Source of the DNA: Algibacter pacificus
Lineage (GTDB): Bacteria > Bacteroidota > Bacteroidia > Flavobacteriales > Flavobacteriaceae
Assembly (NCBI RefSeq): GCF_008033385.1
Contig: NZ_VOGY01000004.1
Location: 248,001-312,000, forward strand
Reading direction: 5' to 3'
DNA length: 64,000 nt
A program made the translations under genes and the position numbers. The notes below the pieces were generated by a model that was not told where the DNA came from, did no database searches, and worked only from the letters and a program-made list of their open reading frames with translations. This document shows, in pieces, positions 11,345 through 20,448 of the stretch; positions within the stretch are counted from its first letter, which is position 1, and every line of letters begins with the position of its first letter.

Positions 11345-12047
11345 AGGCCAACTTTATTTAATACCAACCACTTTAGGTGACAATAATCCGCTTGATGTTT
11401 TACCGATTACCGTAAAAAACACCATTGATAAAATTGATGTTTTTATAGTTGAAAATGAAAAAACCGCTCGCCGATTCATAAAAAAGATTTGTCCTGAAAA
11501 ACCACAACCCTCATTAAAATTATTCACACTAAACAAACGAACTGAAAACAGTGAACTTCCAAGTTTTTTAGCACCATGTTTAGCTGGTATTAATGTGGGA
11601 TTATTATCCGAAGCAGGCTGTCCTGGAGTAGCCGATCCCGGAGCCGATGTTGTAAAAATAGCCCATCAACAAAACATAAAAGTTATTCCTTTGGTTGGCC
11701 CCTCGTCTATTTTAATGGCCATGATGAGTTCCGGAATGAACGGGCAAAGCTTTGCCTTTAATGGCTATTTACCCATTGATAAAGGCGAACGAAAAGCAGA
11801 AATAAAACGTTTGGAACGTCTTTCTTTTGAGCATGACCAATCGCAACTCTTTATTGAAACACCATACAGAAATAATAAAATGCTTGAAGATTTAAGCAAC
11901 GTTTTAGAAAACAACACGGATATCTGTGTGGCTTGTGATATTACTTTGGACACAGAATTTATAAAAACCAAAAGTGCTCAAGCATGGAAAAAAAATAGCG
12001 TTGACCTTCATAAAAGACCAACGCTATTCATTATACATAAAAGCTAA
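11331..12047 (+). CDS. RsmI-like tetrapyrrole methylase family SAM methyltransferase
   Basis: The 238-residue protein belongs to the tetrapyrrole methylase superfamily that includes RsmI (16S rRNA C1402 2'-O-methyltransferase). Support: LYLIPTTLGDNNPLDVLP at the N-terminus, LLSEAGCPGVADPGADVV and VIPLVGPSSILMAMMSSGMNGQSFAFNGYLP in the middle, and FIETPYRN later. It is shorter than E. coli RsmI because the C-terminal extension is missing, as in other Bacteroidota versions. rRNA methylation is likely but not proven. It overlaps the phosphatase gene by 14 bases and its stop is 1 base from the convergent lysozyme-like gene. Confidence 0.85.
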   Translation: MTSAKGQLYLIPTTLGDNNPLDVLPITVKNTIDKIDVFIVENEKTARRFIKKICPEKPQPSLKLFTLNKRTENSELPSFLAPCLAGINVGLLSEAGCPGVADPGADVVKIAHQQNIKVIPLVGPSSILMAMMSSGMNGQSFAFNGYLPIDKGERKAEIKRLERLSFEHDQSQLFIETPYRNNKMLEDLSNVLENNTDICVACDITLDTEFIKTKSAQAWKKNSVDLHKRPTLFIIHKS

Positions 12048-12048
12048 T

Positions 12049-12711
12049 TTAAATGGCTTTTGCTTCTTTGTTTGGCTTAACAAACGATGTGTCGTACCCA
12101 GAAAAACGTTTCATATAATATTGAACTGTCGTTCCAAAACCATCAGAAAAATTATCTAAACCGTAACTTCTTAAATAGGTTTTAACACTTCCTGGTCCTG
12201 CCAAATGCGCAGCTGCCAAAATACCAGATTCTGTTACCAAAACCCCATTAATACGACGTCCTACAAAGTTCTTAATGTCGCGACGCAATATCCATTTATT
12301 TCTAGCCGCATTAGCAATAAATGCTTTCTCCTGAAGTTTAGGACTTTTTAAAAATTGAGCTGGATTATTAATACCAATCATTTTTAAAGTTTCTTTCCCA
12401 AACTGATATTTGCCTAAATAACCAAAAGTATTAACAGATTTGTAATTTCCTCTTGATTCTTTAAAACCTATAGCTTCTCTAAAGCCTACAAATGATTTCC
12501 CTAAAAATGGAGAAAACATTGCATCCTCGTCATTTGACACTAAGGCATCTTCATTGACACCCTCGTCAAGACTTACAGTATAATTTAACTCTAAGCCTTC
12601 TGTTGAATATTTACTTAAATCTACAGTCGAATCATTTGATGAAAACGACACACTTAACATAATTACAGTGATAAGTACCAAGACTAAGTAACTTGCAATA
12701 TTCTTTGTCAT
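12049..12711 (-). CDS. Lysozyme-like peptidoglycan-active protein
   Basis: A 220-residue exported protein has an N-terminal hydrophobic segment (residues 7-24) and a lysozyme/lytic-transglycosylase-like domain from about residue 75. The catalytic Glu is probably E85 in KESRGNYKSVNTFGYLGKYQFG, and IANAARNKWILRR with SGILAAAHLAGPGSVKTYL forms the rest of the fold. It probably trims peptidoglycan in the periplasm. The neighbours upstream on the same strand (DUF2279 protein, mltG, dapF) also serve the cell wall. Confidence 0.75.
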   Translation of the reverse strand: MTKNIASYLVLVLITVIMLSVSFSSNDSTVDLSKYSTEGLELNYTVSLDEGVNEDALVSNDEDAMFSPFLGKSFVGFREAIGFKESRGNYKSVNTFGYLGKYQFGKETLKMIGINNPAQFLKSPKLQEKAFIANAARNKWILRRDIKNFVGRRINGVLVTESGILAAAHLAGPGSVKTYLRSYGLDNFSDGFGTTVQYYMKRFSGYDTSFVKPNKEAKAI

Positions 12712-12821
12712 AACTTCTAAATTCTTCAGTGAAAATACATTTTAAAATCACCTGAAATTTTGAGCGTGCAAATGTACGTCTTTTTATGAAACCAACAAAA
12801 TTTATATACTAATTAAATATT

Positions 12822-13733
12822 TTAATTGAAGAATAGATGAGGAATAACCTTGTTTTTATTGATTTCTAAGGTAGGAAATGGAATTTTTATAATATTTAGT
12901 ATATCAAAAACGGAGTTTATAACCGGTGATTTTGTTTTAATCTTACTTAAATTAACATCAAAACTTAAATAATACTGCCTGTATCTATCATCAGATTTTA
13001 ACAACTGATTATTAGGATTTTGCACGCCATTCAACATAGCTTCACCACCATATCCGATAGAAAAATCTAACCATTTTGGAATTTTACTTTCTTTAAAAAA
13101 GGAATGTAAATTAAAATTTAACCAATAGGTTTGTCCGTTATAGTCTTTTAAAATCTCTTCAAACAAACCATCACCAAGCTTATCTGGGTTTTGTTTAGCA
13201 AATTTTGTTTGATGAAAGCTGAATTTTAACGAAACTCGCTGTTCTTTCCACAACAATTCTTGTCCAATATATAAACTCGAACCAGAAGCATTTGCCAAAA
13301 TATCCCCCCAAGAAAAGCCCCATTCATCAGAAAATCCATCTAAAACTTCAACAGCCGTTAAAAAACCTAATCCTAAAGTACCTCCATAAATGAGTTGATT
13401 TTTTTTACTTTCCCCACTCCAATTTAAAAGCTGTGCACCATATTTCCCCATTTGATATGCAGAAAAAGCATGGCCAAATTTATCCATTTGCAACCATTCA
13501 TGAGTATCGTTTATAGTATGGAATTTAGAACGCTTATAATCGGCATACCATAACTGATTTAAACCAACTAAAGTTATTCCAGCGATAGCGGCTTCAGAAA
13601 TTAAAACCGTATTGCGTCGGGATTTATTTAAAGAATCAGAAGCTTTAAAAAATGAATTGAATTCTGTTTGCGAAAAAGTTAATGATGAAACTAACAATAG
13701 AAACAACGTATATTTCAACCGAAAAAGCCCCAC
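12822..13733 (-). CDS. DUF2279 (YfiM-like) envelope protein
   Basis: The 303-residue protein has a signal peptide (residues 1-22, ending SLTFSQ) and the DUF2279 pattern: TLVGLNQLWYADYKRSKFH, DKFGHAFSAYQMGKY, VEVLDGFSDEWGFSWGDILANASGSSLY. The C-terminal half alternates like outer-membrane strands. Function is unknown. The start is GTG at 13733, whose G is shared with the TAG stop of mltG (TAGTG), pointing to translational coupling. There is no ATG in the signal peptide region that would serve instead. Confidence 0.8.
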   Translation of the reverse strand: MGLFRLKYTLFLLLVSSLTFSQTEFNSFFKASDSLNKSRRNTVLISEAAIAGITLVGLNQLWYADYKRSKFHTINDTHEWLQMDKFGHAFSAYQMGKYGAQLLNWSGESKKNQLIYGGTLGLGFLTAVEVLDGFSDEWGFSWGDILANASGSSLYIGQELLWKEQRVSLKFSFHQTKFAKQNPDKLGDGLFEEILKDYNGQTYWLNFNLHSFFKESKIPKWLDFSIGYGGEAMLNGVQNPNNQLLKSDDRYRQYYLSFDVNLSKIKTKSPVINSVFDILNIIKIPFPTLEINKNKVIPHLFFN

Positions 13734-14776
13734 TATTTATGAATCCCTTGGGCCGAAAGATAACGTTGATATTCGCGAGCATTTACATTATGCTGCGATA
13801 AAGTTTTTGCAAATTTATGAAACCCGAACTTTTTAGCATTCGCGGCAAAATACAGATATTGATGTTTTTCATAATTTAAAACCGCATCGATAGCCGAAAT
13901 ATCTGGCATAGCAATTAAACCTGGTGGTAACCCCTGATTTTTATAAGTATTATAAGGCGATTCAATAGCTTTATGGACATTTAAAACACGCTTTATAATG
14001 GTGTTTTTATATTTTGGAAGTTGATAAGCCGCAAATTTTAAAGTAGGATCCGCCTGCAATGGCATGCCTATTCTCAATCTATTCATATAAACACCCGCTA
14101 TTGTTGGTTGCTCGGTGGCTTCTTTCGATTCTTCGTATACAATAGACGCTAAGGCAATTACTTCATTTGGAGACAATCCTATGGCTTCTGCTTTTTTAGT
14201 TCTTTCAGCATTCCAAAACCGCTTGTATTCTTTAAGCATTCTAGCTCTAAAACCTTCAGCATCGGTATTCCAGAAAAACTCATAACTATTTGGCAAATAC
14301 ATCCCTAAAGCAGTAGCTTGATTAAAATTATTTTTAGCTAAAAATTCCGAATCTTTCATTGCTTTTAATAACGATACACTATCCGCTTCAATATCTCTAG
14401 AAATACGGCCAGCCAACTTTTCTAAAGAAGATTGGTTATTAAAAGATACTTTAATCGGTAAATTACCAATCCTGATTGAATTGATAATATCATTATTTGT
14501 CATCCCTTTTTTAATAGCATATTTCCCAGCTTTAATATTTGTGGTGTATTTTTTCTGTTCGGCCAAATCATCAAAAGAATTAATATCTTTCAATAACGGC
14601 TCTAACTGACTCCGCACCTCTTCATAACTTGCGCTAGATGGAATGTATACATAAGCGACATCATTATTAAAAGCCGTGTTAGGTTTCAGCATGGCTTTAT
14701 AAACAAAATTTGCAAAAAAAGCAGCTACAATTAACCCAATAACGGCAATGGCGATAAGTATTTTTTTTATGTACAT
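13733..14776 (-). CDS. mltG: Endolytic murein transglycosylase MltG
   Basis: The 347-residue protein has one N-terminal membrane helix (residues 5-27) and a periplasmic YceG/MltG domain. The catalytic region is ALASIVYEESKEA (Glu at 215 or 216), followed by IAGVYMNRLRIGMPLQADPTLKFA and SPYNTYKNQGLPPGLIAMP, both signatures of the family. MltG cuts nascent glycan strands at the inner membrane and sets their length. It is preceded directly by an acetyltransferase gene (no spacing) and overlaps the DUF2279 gene by one base. Confidence 0.96.
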   Translation of the reverse strand: MYIKKILIAIAVIGLIVAAFFANFVYKAMLKPNTAFNNDVAYVYIPSSASYEEVRSQLEPLLKDINSFDDLAEQKKYTTNIKAGKYAIKKGMTNNDIINSIRIGNLPIKVSFNNQSSLEKLAGRISRDIEADSVSLLKAMKDSEFLAKNNFNQATALGMYLPNSYEFFWNTDAEGFRARMLKEYKRFWNAERTKKAEAIGLSPNEVIALASIVYEESKEATEQPTIAGVYMNRLRIGMPLQADPTLKFAAYQLPKYKNTIIKRVLNVHKAIESPYNTYKNQGLPPGLIAMPDISAIDAVLNYEKHQYLYFAANAKKFGFHKFAKTLSQHNVNAREYQRYLSAQGIHK

Positions 14777-15301
14777 TTAATTATTAATAAGCTGAAATAA
14801 ATATTCGTTTTTATATGAACCATTCACGTAGTTCCAGTCTTTTTTAAGTCCAACCTGTTTAAAACCTTGATTTTTAAACAGTTTAAGACTCCTAATATTT
14901 TCTTCGGAAATATTACAATAAAGTTGATGTAAATCTAAATGCGTAAAACTATAATTTATTAATAAAGACAAGGCTTCTTTACCAGCTCCTTTCCCTCTAT
15001 TAACTTCATCTTTTACCAAAATCCCAATACCCGCGCGTTTACTTTTAAAATCGAAATCGAACAAATCTATTAGCCCAATAGCTTCTTTTTGATAATTAGA
15101 AATCACCAGTCGGAGTTGTTTAACATCGTAAATATCTCGGTGGGCTTCCTCTAAATATTGTTTAATTAAAAACCTAGAATATGGTGTTTGTGTGTTGCTA
15201 ATTTCCCAAACAGCTTCATCATTTTCAATGGCATGAATAAACTCCAAATCTTCTGGCTCTAAAGCACGTAAATAAATATTTTCGCCTTTTAAAGTTATCA
15301 T
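14777..15301 (-). CDS. GNAT acetyltransferase, RimJ/RimL-like
   Basis: The 174-residue protein starts MITLKGENIYLRALEPEDLEFIHAIEND, the usual opening of RimJ/RimL/SpeG-type acetyltransferases. The acetyl-CoA loop is VNRGKGAGKEAL and motif B is NIRSLKLFKNQGFKQVG. The acceptor is unknown. It overlaps dapF by 4 bases (ATGA arrangement) and abuts mltG with no gap, so dapF, this gene, mltG and the DUF2279 gene read as one operon. Confidence 0.88.
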   Translation of the reverse strand: MITLKGENIYLRALEPEDLEFIHAIENDEAVWEISNTQTPYSRFLIKQYLEEAHRDIYDVKQLRLVISNYQKEAIGLIDLFDFDFKSKRAGIGILVKDEVNRGKGAGKEALSLLINYSFTHLDLHQLYCNISEENIRSLKLFKNQGFKQVGLKKDWNYVNGSYKNEYLFQLINN

Positions 15302-16077
15302 ATTTTGCCTTTAAACACCAATTTTGCTGGTCCTATAAGCCAAACATTTTTGTAAACGCCATTATCGACATCAAAACTTACTCTTAGTTTTCCACCTTGA
15401 ACATTTAATTTTATCAATGTTGCGTTGGTTTCATTAATAGCATGCATAGCAATAGCCACTGCCGTTGCTCCTGTTCCACAAGATAAGGTTTCATCTTCCA
15501 CTCCTCGTTCGTAGGTTCGCATTCTAAAAACTTCATCAGTAACTTTTTTAACGAAATTAACGTTTGTTCCTTCATTAAAATAAGGTGCTCCATTTCTAAT
15601 TTTAGCACCTTTCTCTTTTATATCAAAATATTCGATAGCATCTTCAAATTGCACATGGTGTGGCGATCCAGTATTTAAAAATACGTGATCGTCAAACTTT
15701 TCAACTTTATCAACATCCAACATCTGAAGCTTTACAATATCGCCATCACCTTCAATTTCAGCATGATGCAAACCATCAATAGCTTCAAAAACAGCTTTAT
15801 CTTCAATAACGCCCAATTGTTTGGCAAAAGCCACTAAACAGCGCCCACCGTTTCCACACATGGTACTTTCATTTCCATCGGCATTAAAATACACCATTTT
15901 AAAATCTAATGTATCATGATTTTCCAGTAGAATAAGTCCATCTGCTCCTATTCCAAAACGTCTATCGCATAAAAAAGCAATGCGTTTTGTGTCTCTCTTG
16001 TTGAACGTTTGCTCACGGTTATCAACCATGACAAAATCGTTACCTGTTCCTTGATATTTATAAAAAGTCTGTTGCAT
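15298..16077 (-). CDS. dapF: Diaminopimelate epimerase DapF
   Basis: This enzyme converts LL- to meso-diaminopimelate for peptidoglycan and lysine. From the ATG at 16077 it is 259 residues. The two catalytic cysteines are C74 (STMCGNGGRC) and C200 (ETLSCGTGATA), both in their conserved motifs, and the N-terminus YKYQGTGNDFVMVDN is typical. A TTG four codons further upstream (16089) could be read as a start, but the ATG gives the family N-terminus and is preferred. First gene of the minus-strand cell-wall operon. Confidence 0.96.
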   Translation of the reverse strand: MQQTFYKYQGTGNDFVMVDNREQTFNKRDTKRIAFLCDRRFGIGADGLILLENHDTLDFKMVYFNADGNESTMCGNGGRCLVAFAKQLGVIEDKAVFEAIDGLHHAEIEGDGDIVKLQMLDVDKVEKFDDHVFLNTGSPHHVQFEDAIEYFDIKEKGAKIRNGAPYFNEGTNVNFVKKVTDEVFRMRTYERGVEDETLSCGTGATAVAIAMHAINETNATLIKLNVQGGKLRVSFDVDNGVYKNVWLIGPAKLVFKGKI

Positions 16078-16262
16078 AATAAACGACAAATATATGAATA
16101 AAGAATGTTATTTTCTGCTCACAAATTCATGAAATAATTTAGAAAAACATAAATTTAAGCAGAAAAATTATAGAGTTCCCATAACTTTTTAATGGTCTAA
16201 AAAAAATGTAGCTCGCCAATTATTCTTATGTATATTTATTAAAGATAATCGTTTATCCCTTT

Positions 16263-16302
16263 GTTAAACAGGCGTTAAAACCCGCGTTAAAAATCGTTAA
16301 AA
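16263..16302 (+). repeat. Four GTTAAA direct repeats at helical spacing, upstream of the HtrA gene
   Basis: GTTAAA(A/C) occurs at 16263, 16274, 16286 and 16296, that is at 11-, 12- and 10-base steps, all on one DNA face. The array ends just before the -7 box at 16304. This resembles a tandem binding site for a response regulator; the protein is unknown. Confidence 0.55.
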
Positions 16303-16303
16303 G

Positions 16304-16311
16304 TAAATTTG
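16304..16311 (+). promoter_or_regulatory. Bacteroidota-type -7 promoter box of the HtrA gene
   Basis: TAAATTTG is an exact TAnnTTTG match, 75 bases upstream of the protease ATG. The expected -33 TTTG is replaced by the GTTAAAA repeat region, which fits a promoter that depends on an activator bound there. Confidence 0.6.
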
Positions 16312-16385
16312 CTATTCAATAAATTTTTAATTTTAATCGTTCAATAAATGGAACAAAAAAATTAATATTCAAAATAGTAAATAAT

Positions 16386-17795
16386 ATGAAGAAGATTTTA
16401 ACCTTAGTCATGGTATCTGTATTAGGTGGTGTTGTAACACTTGGTGCATACAAACTCTTTTTAGAAAAAGACAACACGGTAATGGTTACAACCACCCCAG
16501 AAAAACCTGCGTTTCTACCTACAACAAACTTAAATATGGCGCTAAATGCTGCTGAAAACACCAATTTTACTACAGCTGCAGATAATGCCGTGCATGCTGT
16601 TGTTCACGTAAAAAACGTAACTATTAGTTCCGGACATATGACTCTTCAAGATTTTTTTTCGGGAAGAAGCCCACAACGCGCTCAAATGGGCACGGGTTCT
16701 GGAGTTATTGTTAACGCCGATGGTTATATTGTAACCAACAACCACGTTATTCAAAATGCAAGTGAACTTTCGGTAACCTTAAATAACAACAAAACCTATA
16801 CTGCTCAAGTAGTTGGAACCGACCCAAAAACAGATATCGCTTTATTAAAAATTGACGCCGATGAAGATTTACCTTATATTACTTTTGGAGATTCTGATAA
16901 TGTGAAAATTGGCGAATGGGTTTTAGCCGTTGGTAATCCATTCAACTTAACCTCTACGGTAACTGCTGGAATTATAAGTGCAAAATCTAGAGATTTAACA
17001 GGACAAAGTTCTCAGTCCTTTTTACAAACCGACGCTGCTGTAAACCCTGGAAACTCGGGAGGCGCTTTAGTAAACACCAATGGCGAACTTATTGGAATTA
17101 ACACCGCGATATCCTCTCAAACCGGATCTTATGTTGGGTACTCTTTTGCTGTACCAAGTAATATTGCCCGAAAAGTTATTGAAGATATTATGGAATTTGG
17201 TAATGTACAAAATGGCGTTTTAGGAATCCAAGGTGGTACTTTTAATAGCGCTGTTGCGGAAGAAATGGGCGTAAATTATACCGAAGGCGTTTATGTAGCT
17301 GATGTTGTTAAAAACTCAGGTGCCGAAAAAGCGGGTATTAAAAAAGGGGATGTTATTAAAAAATTGGACAATATAGAAATATCAAAATTTGAAGATTTAA
17401 GTGGATACATAAAAACTAAACGTCCAAATGATACAGTGACTGTAGAATTATTAAGAGATAATGATATAAAATCGGTTTCGGTGACATTGACTAAAACAGA
17501 AATATTTACTGTTAATTTCATGAAAATGGAATTACAGGATTTATCAGATTCTTTTAAAGAAAAGTATGATATTAGCTATGGTGTCATGGTTAAGAAAACA
17601 GAAAACCGTTGGTTGTATTCAAATTTAGGTATTTCTGAAGGCTATATTATCACAGGAATCAACGATAATAAAATTGAAAGTATCTCTGATATTTCAAAAT
17701 TTAAAGAAGCATATGGTGACGATGTTTTAGACCATATTAAAAAATTAGAATACATAAACACCCGAAAAGAGAAAAAAGAAGTGCTTTTCAAATAG
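16386..17795 (+). CDS. DegP/HtrA (Do family) periplasmic serine protease
   Basis: The 469-residue protein has an N-terminal membrane anchor or signal (residues 3-26), a trypsin-like domain with the triad H120 (YIVTNNHVI), D150 (KTDIALLKI) and S224 (NPGNSGGAL), and two PDZ regions (from about 275, GVLGIQGG, and a shorter degenerate one after 380). It degrades misfolded envelope proteins. The second PDZ lacks a clear carboxylate-binding loop. A tandem GTTAAA array and a -7 box precede it, and a terminator at 17818-17854 follows, so it is a single-gene unit likely under stress control. Confidence 0.95.
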   Translation: MKKILTLVMVSVLGGVVTLGAYKLFLEKDNTVMVTTTPEKPAFLPTTNLNMALNAAENTNFTTAADNAVHAVVHVKNVTISSGHMTLQDFFSGRSPQRAQMGTGSGVIVNADGYIVTNNHVIQNASELSVTLNNNKTYTAQVVGTDPKTDIALLKIDADEDLPYITFGDSDNVKIGEWVLAVGNPFNLTSTVTAGIISAKSRDLTGQSSQSFLQTDAAVNPGNSGGALVNTNGELIGINTAISSQTGSYVGYSFAVPSNIARKVIEDIMEFGNVQNGVLGIQGGTFNSAVAEEMGVNYTEGVYVADVVKNSGAEKAGIKKGDVIKKLDNIEISKFEDLSGYIKTKRPNDTVTVELLRDNDIKSVSVTLTKTEIFTVNFMKMELQDLSDSFKEKYDISYGVMVKKTENRWLYSNLGISEGYIITGINDNKIESISDISKFKEAYGDDVLDHIKKLEYINTRKEKKEVLFK

Positions 17796-17817
17796 TAATT
17801 TTTAAATTTGTTTTAGT

Positions 17818-17857
17818 AAACACCCTATTTAGTTTCATACTTTAAAGGGTGTTTTTT
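17818..17857 (+). terminator. Intrinsic terminator of the HtrA gene
   Basis: Arms AAACACCCT (17818-17826) and AGGGTGTTT (17846-17854) are exact complements with a 19-base loop and lead into a run of T residues. Confidence 0.8.
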
Positions 17858-18011
17858 TTATTTGTTTTAAATTGTGATGCCCAACATTTCATAAAAACCA
17901 CACTTGATTAAAAAAGTAAAACATCTAAAACAATACCAGCTCCGTATATAAGTTAGTCTAATTTTAATACGGCTATTTAATTAATTACAATCATATTTTC
18001 ATAACTTCGCA

Positions 18012-18025
18012 GTTTGAATTCAAAC
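18012..18025. promoter_or_regulatory. 14-base perfect palindrome
   Basis: GTTTGAATTCAAAC lies 20 bases upstream of the ATG at 18046 and just after a partial -7 box (TAACTTCG, 18002-18009). It could be an operator, but short AT-rich palindromes arise by chance. Confidence 0.3.
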
Positions 18026-18045
18026 GATTAAATATTTTTTTAGAA

Positions 18046-18660
18046 ATGAGTTTTACAAAACAACTGTTTTTCCTTGCTTGTACGTTTTTATTAACGCTAT
18101 CCTCTTTTTCCCAAACCAATAGTACTGAAGAAACAGACAAATTATCACTAAACAGTGGCTCTATAGATAACCAATTTGAATTTGTTATCCGACGCTCGAA
18201 CAGCTGGCAAGATTATAAAACTGTAAAAAAGACGTGGCTTTACACGCTTAAAGCCCATACTTTAGACACTTTAAAAGCCGTACATAAAGAACTTGCCGAC
18301 ACACAAATAGTTGTTAAAAATCAAGAAAAAGAAATAGCCGATTTAAAGCTAAATTTAACGAATACCCAAACCGATTTAGACCAAACCAATATAGAAAAAA
18401 ACAATATGGCCTTATTTGGTTTACAAATGAGCAAATCGAATTACAATGTGCTTATGTGGTCTATTATTGGAGGCTTATTAGTACTATTACTTTTCTTTAT
18501 TTACAAATTTAATAATAGTAATGCCATTACTAAAGAAGCAAGAAAAAACTTAGCCGACACCGAAGAAGAATTTGAGGAACACCGAAAAACAGCTTTAGAA
18601 CGCGAACAAAAAGTGCGTCGCCAATTACAAGACGAAATTAACAAGCAAAGAAAAGCTTAA
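18046..18660 (+). CDS. Single-pass membrane protein with coiled coils
   Basis: The 204-residue protein has a signal peptide (ends LSSFSQ, about residue 22), a periplasmic region with a coiled coil (LADTQIVVKNQEKEIADLKLNLTNTQTDLDQT), a membrane helix at about 144-162 (VLMWSIIGGLLVLLLFFIYKF) and a charged cytoplasmic helix to the end. I know no function; genes of this form sit in front of trmD in other flavobacteria and are sometimes mislabelled as the tRNA methyltransferase itself. It has no methyltransferase motif. A terminator at 18686-18709 separates it from trmD. Confidence 0.75.
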   Translation: MSFTKQLFFLACTFLLTLSSFSQTNSTEETDKLSLNSGSIDNQFEFVIRRSNSWQDYKTVKKTWLYTLKAHTLDTLKAVHKELADTQIVVKNQEKEIADLKLNLTNTQTDLDQTNIEKNNMALFGLQMSKSNYNVLMWSIIGGLLVLLLFFIYKFNNSNAITKEARKNLADTEEEFEEHRKTALEREQKVRRQLQDEINKQRKA

Positions 18661-18685
18661 AAGCTACATCTATTATATTTTAAAA

Positions 18686-18716
18686 AGCGGCAATTTAAAA
18701 ATTGCTGTTTTTTTTT
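18686..18716 (+). terminator. Intrinsic terminator
   Basis: AGCGGCAATT (18686-18695) pairs with AATTGCTGTT (18700-18709), with two G-U pairs, a short AAAA loop and a following T-run of nine. Confidence 0.8.
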
Positions 18717-18785
18717 GCATTATACTAAAGAAATACTTTAAAAATCCTTCCAAAAATCCCCACATAAAATACCAAACAATTCATT

Positions 18786-18793
18786 TATCTTTG
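18786..18793 (+). promoter_or_regulatory. Bacteroidota-type -7 promoter box of trmD
   Basis: TATCTTTG is an exact TAnnTTTG match 19 bases upstream of the trmD ATG, leaving a very short leader. No good TTTG is seen at the -33 position. Confidence 0.55.
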
Positions 18794-18812
18794 TGCCAGA
18801 TAAAAACAAGTT

Positions 18813-19490
18813 ATGCGCATAGATATTATTACCGTTTTACCCGAATTACTTAAAAGTCCGTTTGAAGCTTCCATTTTAAAACGTGCTATTGAAGCCGGTT
18901 TGGTAGAGGTGCATTTTCATAATTTACGCGATTACACCACCGATAATTACAAATCTATCGACGATACGCAATTTGGTGGCGGTGCTGGCATGGTCATGAT
19001 GATAGAACCTATTGATAAATGTATTTCGGCATTGAAAACCCAACGTGATTACGACGAGGTAATTTACATGACTCCCGATGGGGAAACCTTAAAACAAGGT
19101 ATCGCAAACCAATTATCGTTACACGAAAATATTATAATTTTGTGCGGACATTATAAAGGTGTGGATCAACGGGTGCGGGACCAGTTTATTACTCGTGAAA
19201 TTTCTATTGGAGATTATGTGCTATCTGGCGGAGAATTGGGAGCTGCCGTACTTTGTGATGCTGTTATTAGGTTAATTCCTGGTGTTTTGGGAAATGAAAC
19301 ATCGGCTTTAACCGATTCATTTCAAGATAATTTATTAGCCCCACCTATTTACACCAAACCTAGAGAATATAAAGGCTGGAAGGTTCCAGAACTTCTGTTT
19401 AGCGGAAATTTACCCGAAATTGAAAAATGGCGTGAAGAACAGGCTTACCAACGTACTAAAGATAAACGTCCTGATTTATTGGATGAATAA
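18813..19490 (+). CDS. trmD: tRNA (guanine37-N1)-methyltransferase TrmD
   Basis: The 225-residue enzyme makes m1G37 in tRNAs to prevent frameshifting. It has the SPOUT knot signatures [28 protein letters not shown], and [31 protein letters not shown], and the C-terminal RPDLLDE. Length is normal. It is followed by a second tRNA-modification gene (DTW domain) and, after a structured intergenic element, by rplS; trmD and rplS are neighbours in many bacteria. Confidence 0.97.
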   Translation: MRIDIITVLPELLKSPFEASILKRAIEAGLVEVHFHNLRDYTTDNYKSIDDTQFGGGAGMVMMIEPIDKCISALKTQRDYDEVIYMTPDGETLKQGIANQLSLHENIIILCGHYKGVDQRVRDQFITREISIGDYVLSGGELGAAVLCDAVIRLIPGVLGNETSALTDSFQDNLLAPPIYTKPREYKGWKVPELLFSGNLPEIEKWREEQAYQRTKDKRPDLLDE

Positions 19491-19539
19491 AATATTGCAG
19501 ATGCACCTTAAGCTGTCTTAACAATAGAAAAAAACAAAA

Positions 19540-20388
19540 TTGAGCAAAGAAAAAGAAGCGTATCAAGAATTATCAAATTCATTAGTTGAAACCATTTCAA
19601 ATTCTGATTTAACTAATATTGGAAAAGATATTCTTGACATTGGAGCGGTTAAAATATTAGCAGATGGTCTTGCAAAGAAAACCCCAAGAACGACCTGTTA
19701 CAAATGTATGCGACCCTCCAGCACTTGTATTTGTGAACACATTAGTCCTTTACAGACTAAAACACGCTTTATTATTCTTATGCACCCCAAGGAATACAAA
19801 AAAGAAAAAAGCGGAACGGGACATATAACTCATCTTCAACTTGAAAATTCGGAAATTATAGTTGGTGTCGATTTCACCAATAATAATCGTGTAAATGAAA
19901 TACTAGCTAAAGAAAACAGTGCTTCTTTCTTACTTTATCCCGGGAAGGATAATTTCAACTTATCCACAAGAAAAAATTCTGAAATCAATTCTTATATAGG
20001 TAACAATTCACATATATTCCTTATCGATGGCACATGGCCTTGCGCCCGTAAAATGCTTAAACTAAGTAAGAACTTGCAACAACTAAAACGAGTGAGTTTT
20101 GATAATAAAATTAAATCGAAATTTATTATTAAACAACAGCCAGAGTCGCTTTGCCTTAGTACGATTGAATCTGTTTATACGGTATTAAATTTACTTAAGG
20201 GAAGTAACTTAGAACAATGCGACACGAAAAACTTCCTTATTCCTTTTGAAAAAATGATTGAGCATCAACTCGAATATATGCTAAACCCAAATAATAAAAA
20301 CTATTGTTCTTCTAAGAATGGAGCAATTATTCCTAAAAACAAGTACAAGAAAAATACCGAAAGAAATATTATTTTTGAACAAGAATAG
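19540..20388 (+). CDS. DTW-domain protein, tRNA-uridine aminocarboxypropyltransferase-like
   Basis: The 282-residue protein has the paired cysteines C53/C56 and C63/C65 (CYKCMRPSSTCIC), the strand RFIILMHPKEYKK with GTGHITHLQL, and the DGTW signature at residues 163-166. DTW-domain enzymes of the TapT/TuaA type add the 3-amino-3-carboxypropyl group of SAM to tRNA uridine (acp3U). The start is TTG at 19540, with an in-frame stop at 19525-19527, so a longer version is excluded; the first 50 residues are not part of the conserved domain. A role in tRNA modification agrees with the trmD neighbour. Confidence 0.85.
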   Translation: MSKEKEAYQELSNSLVETISNSDLTNIGKDILDIGAVKILADGLAKKTPRTTCYKCMRPSSTCICEHISPLQTKTRFIILMHPKEYKKEKSGTGHITHLQLENSEIIVGVDFTNNNRVNEILAKENSASFLLYPGKDNFNLSTRKNSEINSYIGNNSHIFLIDGTWPCARKMLKLSKNLQQLKRVSFDNKIKSKFIIKQQPESLCLSTIESVYTVLNLLKGSNLEQCDTKNFLIPFEKMIEHQLEYMLNPNNKNYCSSKNGAIIPKNKYKKNTERNIIFEQE

Positions 20389-20448
20389 ATGTCATGTCTA
20401 TATAGATGGTATTACACCTTTCCTGTAGATAAATGTTGGCAGATAGCT

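Noticed and set aside
13612-13836. A plus-strand frame opposite the DUF2279 and mltG genes
   Set aside because: It overlaps two well-supported genes on the other strand and has no recognisable domain.
18046-18660. Second tRNA methyltransferase gene
   Set aside because: The protein is a coiled-coil membrane protein without SAM or SPOUT motifs; the true trmD is at 18813.
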